This document shows positions 6,576-11,954 of a stretch of DNA of 11,954 nucleotides, piece after piece (position 1 is the first letter of the stretch; every line of letters begins with the position of its first letter). Source of the stretch: Gemmatimonadota bacterium (GTDB lineage: Bacteria > Gemmatimonadota > Gemmatimonadetes > Gemmatimonadales > Gemmatimonadaceae); the NCBI GenBank assembly GCA_031127185.1, contig JARIET010000058.1:1-11954 (forward strand). Direction: 5' to 3'. A program made the position numbers and the translations under genes. The notes beneath the pieces are model-generated. The model ran no database searches and had not been told where the DNA came from. It worked only from the letters and a program-made list of their open reading frames with translations.

Positions 6576-6644
6576 TGCTCCGTGAGGGTGCTGATAAGCT
6601 ACCCGGCCGCACGTGTATCAGCCGGTGCGGCACACTATGACAAA

Positions 6645-6677
6645 CGGGCGCCCGGCGAGGATGTCGCCGGGCGCCCG
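6645..6677 (-). terminator. Terminator of the cupredoxin gene
   Basis: A perfect 14-bp GC-rich inverted repeat (6645-6658 with 6664-6677) around a five-base loop, 28 bases after the cupredoxin stop. On the minus strand it is followed by TTTGTCATAG, a short T tract. The stem is strong and the tail modest. Confidence 0.75.
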
Positions 6678-6705
6678 CCTCTGTTGCTGTTCTGCAGTCG
6701 AACGA

Positions 6706-7197
6706 TTACGGGGTGATCGTGAGGACGCCCTTCATGTTCATCGCAAGGTGCGGCGTGCAGTTGAACTCATACTTGCCGGCCACCAGGCCACCGAGTGAGA
6801 GGGTGAACGACTCGCCCGGGTTCATCTTCAGGCCGCTCGAGAGTTCGCCCATCTTGTCGGTACCGAAGTTTGCATCGAGCTGCGCCTTGGACTCTGCCGG
6901 GATCGCCGAAGCAACGAACGCAACGTTGTGGGGGCCACCGCTCTCCATGACGAACTTGATGCCGTCGCCCGCCTTCGCCGTGATCTCGGCCGGCTCATAG
7001 CGATAACCCTTCGCGTCGCCGATCATCTTCACTTCGTGCATCGTGCCCGTGATGGGCGCAGCCGTGCCAGCTGTCGCCGCAACCGGAGCCGCTGCCGGCG
7101 CTGCGGCTGGCGCGGCCGCCTCAGGCGCCTTTTCGCCACCGCCGCATGCACCAAGAACCACCGCGCTCGCAACGAGCGTCATACCCTTGAACCGCAT
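6706..7197 (-). CDS. Plastocyanin/azurin-like cupredoxin lipoprotein
   Basis: A 163-residue type 1 copper protein. Residues 1-17 form a lipoprotein signal peptide ending in the lipobox LGAC with Cys18 as the lipidated residue. An Ala/Pro linker (about 24-50) follows, then the cupredoxin domain. The expected copper ligands are H90 (GGPHNV), C147, H150 and M155 (NCTPHLAMNMKG), with the C-x2-H-x4-M spacing of plastocyanins. It is therefore a membrane-anchored periplasmic electron carrier; the redox partner is not shown by context. A strong GGAGGT Shine-Dalgarno (plus-strand 7205-7210) lies 7 bases before the ATG. A CRP-type palindrome lies upstream and a terminator downstream, so it is probably its own transcription unit. 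Confidence 0.93.
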   Translation of the reverse strand: MRFKGMTLVASAVVLGACGGGEKAPEAAAPAAAPAAAPVAATAGTAAPITGTMHEVKMIGDAKGYRYEPAEITAKAGDGIKFVMESGGPHNVAFVASAIPAESKAQLDANFGTDKMGELSSGLKMNPGESFTLSLGGLVAGKYEFNCTPHLAMNMKGVLTITP

Positions 7198-7270
7198 TGC
7201 CCTGACCTCCAGAAACGGTCGGAATTATTTGGGGGAATCCACGCCTGCACAGCTGCGCTGTACAGAGGAA

Positions 7271-7286
7271 TGTGAAATTATTCACA
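7271..7286. promoter_or_regulatory. Perfect CRP-type palindrome TGTGA-N6-TCACA
   Basis: TGTGAAATTATTCACA matches the CRP half-sites perfectly and lies in an AT-rich pocket 73-89 bases before the cupredoxin start. On the minus strand a weak promoter, TTGCAA (7303-7298), 17 bases, TAATTT (7280-7275), would place the palindrome over its -10 element, implying repression if that promoter is real. The cognate Crp/Fnr-family regulator is not in the window. Confidence 0.5.
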
Positions 7287-7306
7287 AAGTGTCTGAATTG
7301 CAATCT

Positions 7307-7325
7307 CCCCCTACACGTCAGGGGG
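7307..7325 (-). terminator. Short GC hairpin after the M16 pair, possible weak terminator
   Basis: CCCCCT (7307-7312) and AGGGGG (7320-7325) form a perfect 6-bp stem with a 7-base loop, 24 bases after the stop of the second M16 gene. On the minus strand it is not followed by a real U tract, so it may attenuate rather than terminate. Confidence 0.35.
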
Positions 7326-7349
7326 CAAGAGTCGCAGTCGTGCAGCGGC

Positions 7350-8684
7350 TTAGGGAGACTGGAAGCGCAGGAGTCTGGCGCGTGACACCTTCCCCGGATC
7401 CCCTATGTACGCCCATCGCGGACTCTGCAGGTACCGTTGGGCAACGCGGCGCACGTCCGCGCCCGTTACGGCCCGGAGGTCCGAGACGAACCGGTCGCCA
7501 GCGGTCACGTCGCCCCGGTACAACAGCGCCCGCGCCAGGAAATCGGCCTGCGCGGTGGACGTTTCATTGTCCAGGAAGTACTCGGTGATGAACTGCTGGA
7601 TAATAGGCCGAAGGAGCTCGGTCTGGATTTCAAAAAGCTGAAGCGTCCGAATCTCTGTGGCCATTAAGCCAACAACGGAATCGGGGAGCGTTGTGGTCAC
7701 ATAGAGTCCGATGGACGTCAGCGCACGGTCGCTGAAGTTGGCGCTCACGGCATAGGTGAGGTTTCTGCGCGACCGAATCTCGCCGAACATTCGTCCCGAC
7801 AACACCGCTGATGCCACTCGCAATGCCGGCGCATCCGGACTGTTGGCCGGCGGCCCGCGGAAGTAGCCCTGGATGTAGTTCGTCGGGAGCGGTCTCCGGG
7901 CCACGAGCACATCGGCAACTGGCGTTGCGAGTGTATCGGGCATGGCCCAGGTGTAGCCCCCAGCAGGGAGGGTCGCCAACGAACTGCGCACCAGACGCTC
8001 GACGGTCGGCCGGTCCACGTTGCCCACCACCACCAGAAGAATGCGCGACGCCACGACCTGCTCACGGACGAATCGCTGTAGGTCGGCACGGCTGATCGCC
8101 GCCAGCGACTGCTCCGTTCCGACGGCGGATGCTGCGTATGCGCTTCCTGCATATGCGACGCTGTCGGCAGTGTAGTCCAGCATGGCGTCGGGGCTGTCGT
8201 CGCGTTGACGCACGGCTGCGATCATCTGCGCCCGCGTGAACTCGATGTCAGCCGAATCGAGGCGTGGACGCATGACCCGATCTATCAGGATCGCCCAGGT
8301 CGAATCGAGTTCCGCTGGCGTCGTACGTGCGCCAATCATGGTCCAGTCTTTTCTCGGCTCGATCACCATTTCGGCGCCGGTCCGCGCCAATGACTTTCGC
8401 AGCGCTTCACGTGGATAGCGCGTCGTCCCGCGTTCGCTGATCTGCAGCAGGAAGTTTTCCAGTCCTTGCTTGCCGGCGGGTGCACTCCGGACACCCCCCA
8501 AGAGGTAGACGTTCGTCACCACCGTGCTGAGGTTCGTCCGCCGATGGATCACGCGAATGCCGCCGACCGTGTAGGTCGTGGTGTTGCTGTCATTCGCGGT
8601 CACGGGCCTTCCCGGCAATACCGTTGGCGGCGCGGTCGCTAGCGCAGCACCAAGCGCCTGCGCGACAATGATCGACCCAATCAT
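7350..8684 (-). CDS. M16 family peptidase-like protein, non-catalytic subunit
   Basis: A 444-residue M16B-fold protein. The zinc motif is lost: where the neighbour has HLYEH, this protein has NFLLQ (residues 77-81) within the otherwise aligned GLENFLLQISERGTTRYP. It keeps the C-terminal Arg/Tyr element (R304...RRNLTYAVSANF, Y311), which in bacterial M16B heterodimers comes from the non-catalytic partner and shapes the active site. The hydrophobic N-terminus (IGSIIVAQALGAALATA) looks like a signal peptide with a weak n-region. The ATG at 8684 overlaps the TGA of the upstream M16 gene (ATGA), and GGAGGT lies 8 bases before it, so the subunits are translationally coupled and presumably form a heterodimer. 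A longer in-frame extension to 8882 is antisense-like sequence inside the upstream gene and is rejected. Confidence 0.9.
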   Translation of the reverse strand: MIGSIIVAQALGAALATAPPTVLPGRPVTANDSNTTTYTVGGIRVIHRRTNLSTVVTNVYLLGGVRSAPAGKQGLENFLLQISERGTTRYPREALRKSLARTGAEMVIEPRKDWTMIGARTTPAELDSTWAILIDRVMRPRLDSADIEFTRAQMIAAVRQRDDSPDAMLDYTADSVAYAGSAYAASAVGTEQSLAAISRADLQRFVREQVVASRILLVVVGNVDRPTVERLVRSSLATLPAGGYTWAMPDTLATPVADVLVARRPLPTNYIQGYFRGPPANSPDAPALRVASAVLSGRMFGEIRSRRNLTYAVSANFSDRALTSIGLYVTTTLPDSVVGLMATEIRTLQLFEIQTELLRPIIQQFITEYFLDNETSTAQADFLARALLYRGDVTAGDRFVSDLRAVTGADVRRVAQRYLQSPRWAYIGDPGKVSRARLLRFQSP

Positions 8685-10153
8685 CGCGCGGTACCTCCAA
8701 GAATCAGGAGTTCGCGCTCCGTGAGATTGATGCGCCGCCGGTCTTCTGGCGAGAGCAGCACGCTCACCACATACGGCCTGTTTACGATGTACGTCCGCGC
8801 ATAGCGCTGCAGATCCGCCACCGATCGTTTGGCCATCTCGTCGATGTACTTCATGTAGTACTCGAGCCCCGACACGCTCCACCAGAACCCGATGGTGTGC
8901 GCGAATTCGGAGCTGCGCTCCATCCCGAACTCAGTCGTCACCGCCCGGCTGGCCTTGGTCGCCGCAAGCTCATCTGCCGTGAAGTAGCCGGGCTGCACGG
9001 TCGCGGCGAGCTCAGCCAGCACCGCGCGGATCGCCTCGCGCAGGCGCTCCGGGGAGGTCTGCCCGCTCACGGAAATTGGGCCGACATTGTTGAGAGTGTA
9101 GTAGTTCACCCCCACAGCCTGCCACAAGCCGCTGTCCACCAGACGCTTCTGGAACCGCGACTGCGGGTTGTTGAGCACGTCGGAATACACATCGGCCACA
9201 AAAGTCGCCGACTCATCGGCGCGGACACTTGGGCCGTGCCACTGGATCAGCACGGTGACCGCATTAACCGCTTCTTCAATGATCACCGCCTGCGGCGCGG
9301 CCAACGGCGGAATGGGCGGAATCGGCGCCTTGGCGAACGGATCCTCACCTCGCGCCCACGTGCCGAATATGCGCTCGGCCTGCGCGAAGGCGGCTGTCGG
9401 ATTCACATCACCAGCAATGATGAGCACTGAATTGTTTGGCACGTAGTACAGTTTCTGGATCGCACGCATCTTCTCCGGCGTCGTGGAGAGGATCACGTCG
9501 CGCTCTCCAATCGTGTTCTTCCGGCTCCATTGCGCCCCCCAGAGGCGGCGCCCGGACTCCTGTTCCATCCTGAAGAACGGACTGGATTCGTTGCGGTCAT
9601 ACTCGCCAATCACCACCTGGCGCTCACGATCGAGCTCGTCGGCCCGAAACCTGGGGGCGAGAAAGCCGGAGACGAGCAACTTCAGCCCGGCCTCGAGTGA
9701 ATCCGACGAGACCGTGAGATAGTAGTTGACCTGTTCCTCGCGGGTCGAAGCGTTGAACACGGCACCGATGGTCGACATTCGGTCGATGTACTGGTCGGCG
9801 TCGGGATAGGTGTCGTTCGCCTTGAAGAACATGTGCTCGTAGAGGTGCGCGAGCCCGGCGAATTCCGGCGATTGGGTGAACGCGCCATTCCGAACGGTGA
9901 CCTCCAGCGTGACCAGCGGCACGCCGTGATTCTCGATCACGATCACTTCCAGCCCGTTCGGGAGAATCCGCCGCTGGACCACTTTTTCGAGCTGGGCCCG
10001 CTGCGCATGCGCTAATCCACCCCTGCCCGGGGCGAGAGGGCCCGCAGCCAGACAGCCCAGTGCAAGCAACGCAGCCATGCCCACCCGGGCGGCGTCAGGA
10101 CGCAACTTGCACCAGGCGCTGGCGGCAGCCGTGAGGCACCGATTGATTTCCAC
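8681..10153 (-). CDS. M16 family zinc metallopeptidase, catalytic subunit
   Basis: A 490-residue periplasmic M16B peptidase. From GTG 10153, the inverted zinc motif is HLYEH (H103, E106, H107) and the distal ligand is E184 in VIGEY, giving exactly HxxEH-x76-E. The N-terminus has a basic stretch, a hydrophobic core (MAALLALGCLAAGPLA) and AHAQ before the mature domain, i.e. a signal peptide. I choose GTG 10153 because AGGAGT lies 7 bases upstream and it supplies the positively charged n-region; ATG 10078 is the alternative and gives a signal peptide with no basic residues before its core. The Arg/Tyr element is poor here and present in the coupled downstream partner. Substrate unknown; family members degrade peptides or process secreted proteins. 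Confidence 0.92.
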   Translation of the reverse strand: MEINRCLTAAASAWCKLRPDAARVGMAALLALGCLAAGPLAPGRGGLAHAQRAQLEKVVQRRILPNGLEVIVIENHGVPLVTLEVTVRNGAFTQSPEFAGLAHLYEHMFFKANDTYPDADQYIDRMSTIGAVFNASTREEQVNYYLTVSSDSLEAGLKLLVSGFLAPRFRADELDRERQVVIGEYDRNESSPFFRMEQESGRRLWGAQWSRKNTIGERDVILSTTPEKMRAIQKLYYVPNNSVLIIAGDVNPTAAFAQAERIFGTWARGEDPFAKAPIPPIPPLAAPQAVIIEEAVNAVTVLIQWHGPSVRADESATFVADVYSDVLNNPQSRFQKRLVDSGLWQAVGVNYYTLNNVGPISVSGQTSPERLREAIRAVLAELAATVQPGYFTADELAATKASRAVTTEFGMERSSEFAHTIGFWWSVSGLEYYMKYIDEMAKRSVADLQRYARTYIVNRPYVVSVLLSPEDRRRINLTERELLILGGTAR

Positions 10154-10154
10154 G

Positions 10155-11123
10155 ATGATGACTCCTGAAGTTGCGGCCGCGCACAGCGCGGGTAAGGCGG
10201 TGGTCGCGGCGCTCGCGGGTGCTCTCGACCCCAGCAGACTGCCTACGGGTGTACCCCTCGCCCCGCTGACCACGTTTCGGATCGGCGGACCAGCCGACGT
10301 CCTGTACGATGCCACCTCGGGCGACGATCTCGCAAACGCTGTCACGGCAGCCCGACAGGCCGGAGTACCGTGGACTATCCTCGGACTTGGCGCAAATGTG
10401 CTCGTTGGCGATCGTGGAGTCCGCGGTCTGGTCATTCGTAACGCGACGGGTGGCATGGAGTTTGAGGGCAATACCGTCCGCGCGGACAGCGGCGTGGTCG
10501 TGCGCGATCTGCTGCGCGAGTCCGTCCGGCGGGGCTTGGGCGGTCTGGAGCATTACGTGGGCATTCCCAGCACCGTCGGGGGAGCGCTTTGGCAGAACCT
10601 GCACTTCCTCTCGCCGGCGCCGGCGCGCGAACGCACCATGTTCATTGCGGAAGTGGTGAGCGACGTGGCTCTGCTGCTGCCCAGCGGAGCCCGCAGCACG
10701 GTGCCGGGTGATGCAATGGCATTCGGCTACGATACCAGCCGATTGCACGGATCCGGTGAAGTGGCGCTGAGCGCAACATTTCGCCTGACACGGGAGAACC
10801 GGGATGTGCTCGAGCGTACCATGCAGGAGAATCTCGGATGGCGCGGTGCCCGGCACCCCTGGCTTGAGCTCCACCCAAGTGCGGGCTCAATCTTCAGGAA
10901 GATCGAGGGCGTCGGTGCCGGTCGCCTGGTCGATCAGTGCGGACTGAAAGGTTTTCGAATTGGCGACGCGCAAATCTCACACCTGCACGCCAACATCGTG
11001 ATCAACCTTGGGCATGCAACCGCGACAGATGTACGGATGCTGATTTCGCATGCCCAGGAGCAGGTCGAGGCCCGTTTTGGTCAACGGCTGGTGCCTGAGA
11101 TCGGATTCCTCGGCGAGTTCTAA
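10155..11123 (+). CDS. murB: UDP-N-acetylenolpyruvoylglucosamine reductase
   Basis: Reduces UDP-GlcNAc-enolpyruvate to UDP-MurNAc with NADPH and FAD, an early cytoplasmic peptidoglycan step. From ATG 10155 the product is 322 residues: TTFRIGGPAD (39-48), the FAD-binding LGLGANVLVGD (77-87), GIPSTVGGALWQN (137-149), the general-acid Ser245 in PSAGSIFRK, SHLHANIVIN (275-284) and Glu315 in LVPEIGFLGEF. Departures from E. coli MurB: the YR-x-S substrate motif reads YDTS (Asp193), and the NAGAYG segment is replaced by WQNLHFLSPAP. I believe this is a recognised divergent MurB subgroup, not a dead enzyme. A second ATG follows at 10158, and an in-frame ATG at 10077 would add 26 residues. No good Shine-Dalgarno precedes any of them. 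The start is one base away from the divergent M16 start. Confidence 0.9.
   Translation: MMTPEVAAAHSAGKAVVAALAGALDPSRLPTGVPLAPLTTFRIGGPADVLYDATSGDDLANAVTAARQAGVPWTILGLGANVLVGDRGVRGLVIRNATGGMEFEGNTVRADSGVVVRDLLRESVRRGLGGLEHYVGIPSTVGGALWQNLHFLSPAPARERTMFIAEVVSDVALLLPSGARSTVPGDAMAFGYDTSRLHGSGEVALSATFRLTRENRDVLERTMQENLGWRGARHPWLELHPSAGSIFRKIEGVGAGRLVDQCGLKGFRIGDAQISHLHANIVINLGHATATDVRMLISHAQEQVEARFGQRLVPEIGFLGEF
10161..10166 (-). promoter_or_regulatory. Ribosome binding site that decides the M16 start
   Basis: AGGAGT on the minus strand, 7 bases before GTG 10153. It supports that start over ATG 10078, and lies inside codons 3-4 of the divergent murB. Confidence 0.6.
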
Positions 11124-11130
11124 CCGCCGA

Positions 11131-11838
11131 TCACGATCTGGGCAGCTGCGCCGCCGACTCCAGGCGCTTGAGCACCACGTCGATGATCTGCGGAGTCGTT
11201 TGCGCCTCAACCACGATCCGCCCAATCACCCATCGGCACGCTTGCGACGCGGCGAATGCGCCCACGCCGTCGGCCACGACGGCACGAAGTTCGCTCGGCA
11301 GCGCGCGGAGTTCGGTAATGCAGTCGTGGCGGCCGACGACCACGGCGATCAGGTCTTCGATCCACGGCGAATCGACTGCCGCCCGTTTGCTGCGGGTGTG
11401 CATCATGCACCAGAGCGCCAGTTGGACCGGAAGCGAGGTCACCCGGATCGACAGCGTGTCCGAAATGGATTCTGACCGCGTCAACAGCACGGCGTATTCG
11501 CGCACAGCACTTTCATCGTTCGCACCAGAGATGTCCGGCGGCCCCCATGCGCTCAGGCGCGTGCGCGCGTCGGACGACCACGCTTCCGAGCCGTCTCGCT
11601 GTGGCTGGCGTGTTACGCCGCTCGCGGCGAGTTCGCTACCGAGACGATCGAGCGTGGTGGTCGCGTGCAAATCGATTTGCGACAGCGAGGGTTCGACCAT
11701 GCGTATTCGCGGCGTTGCTACATCCAACAGACCTCGGCACGTCGGGAGACCGCTAAAGACGACTCGGTTCAGCACGGGGCGAAGCGCTTCTGCGGTCGGC
11801 GCCAGCAACGAACGTACGTCCTCCCGCAGTGTGGTCAC
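11131..11838 (-). CDS. Degenerate nucleotidyltransferase-like protein
   Basis: A 235-residue protein with no clear name. Its central and C-terminal parts resemble the AbiEii/MNT-like nucleotidyltransferase superfamily: IRVTSLPVQLALW (131-143) corresponds to the usual IRVVSPPYFLATK-type segment, and EDLIAVVVGR (161-170) to the usual LEDIVAVVDGR. The N-terminal active-site region appears lost: VVFSGLPTCRG (26-36) stands in for VVxGGxA, and ATPRIRMVE (41-49) for the aTxDxDlvv strand, with Arg44 and Arg46 where the metal-binding aspartates are expected. It is probably catalytically inactive, or a partner or sensor subunit. The start is GTG 11838, whose GTGA overlaps the stop of the upstream minus-strand gene, so the two are coupled. 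It converges with murB across a 7-bp gap. Family assignment rests on motif reading and is tentative. Confidence 0.65.
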   Translation of the reverse strand: MTTLREDVRSLLAPTAEALRPVLNRVVFSGLPTCRGLLDVATPRIRMVEPSLSQIDLHATTTLDRLGSELAASGVTRQPQRDGSEAWSSDARTRLSAWGPPDISGANDESAVREYAVLLTRSESISDTLSIRVTSLPVQLALWCMMHTRSKRAAVDSPWIEDLIAVVVGRHDCITELRALPSELRAVVADGVGAFAASQACRWVIGRIVVEAQTTPQIIDVVLKRLESAAQLPRS

Positions 11839-11954
11839 GACGCTGCCGCCCGGAGTGCTTGTGCAAGTGCGTCGATTGCTGCGTCGCGTTCTCTGGCGCT
11901 CCCCACCCGCACGAGGTCGATGTGCGAGAGCATGGACGCAAGTCGCGGGTTGCG
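11835..11954 (-). CDS. C-terminal end of an unidentified gene cut by the window edge
   Basis: Open on the minus strand from the window edge to a TGA at 11835-11837. The visible 39 residues are RNPRLASMLSHIDLVRVG followed by an Ala-rich helix (RERDAAIDALAQALRAAAS). Its stop overlaps the GTG of the nucleotidyltransferase-like gene, the typical signature of translational coupling. The fragment is too short for me to name a family. Confidence 0.6.
   Translation of the reverse strand, partial: RNPRLASMLSHIDLVRVGSARERDAAIDALAQALRAAAS

Noticed and set aside
7043..7588. 181-residue plus-strand open frame opposite the cupredoxin
   Set aside because: It mirrors the Ala-rich linker of the cupredoxin gene and then crosses the CRP-type site and terminator-like hairpin; no coding motif.
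8685..8882. 66-residue N-terminal extension of the second M16 protein
   Set aside because: The residues are Arg/His-rich shadow sequence of the overlapping upstream gene, and ATG 8684 has a strong ribosome site and a plausible signal peptide.
10154..10471. 106-residue N-terminal extension of the catalytic M16 protein
   Set aside because: It lies antisense within conserved murB sequence; the signal peptide and ribosome site place the start at 10153.
10095..10874. 259-residue minus-strand open frame inside murB
   Set aside because: Shadow frame; all family motifs are on the plus strand.

Overview
The window is GC-rich, densely packed bacterial chromosome with housekeeping genes rather than an obvious mobile island. 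Gene content (arginine biosynthesis with ArgR, MEP-pathway IspG, MurB, lipoprotein cupredoxin, paired periplasmic M16 peptidases) points to a didermal, Gram-negative-type bacterium. The style of MurB and of the small conserved proteins reminds me of Gemmatimonadota, but that is recollection and not a search result.

Layout. (1) 1-3232, plus strand: the 3' end of argR, then argG and argH, i.e. the last two steps of arginine synthesis beside their regulator. A good sigma-70-like promoter and an ARG-box-like operator sit directly on the argG start. (2) 3233-3759, plus strand: an unusually AT-rich leader with a near-perfect dyad over the ribosome binding site, then a small MerR-like HTH protein with an AT-hook-like basic tail. 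(3) 3777-4693, minus strand: a cold-shock protein whose terminator lies inside the 3' end of the converging HTH gene, and a small single-pass membrane protein of unknown function. (4) 4740-5957, plus strand: ispG, converging with a stand-alone HD hydrolase that resembles small alarmone (ppGpp) hydrolases (5964-6575, minus). (5) 6645-10153, minus strand: a catalytic plus non-catalytic M16 peptidase pair coupled by an ATGA overlap, then a perfect TGTGA-N6-TCACA palindrome, a copper-binding lipoprotein and its terminator. (6) 10155-11123, plus strand: murB, starting essentially back-to-back with the M16 pair. (7) 11131-11954, minus strand: a nucleotidyltransferase-like protein that seems to have lost its catalytic residues, coupled to a gene cut by the window edge.

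Functional links that can be supported are the arginine cluster (ArgR controlling argGH) and the M16 heterodimer. The rest looks like separate transcription units in alternating orientation with very short gaps, several pairs meeting tail-to-tail within 20 bp. I found no rRNA, tRNA, CRISPR array, insertion sequence or phage gene. The least explained loci are the HTH/AT-hook gene with its dyad and the degenerate nucleotidyltransferase pair at the right end.
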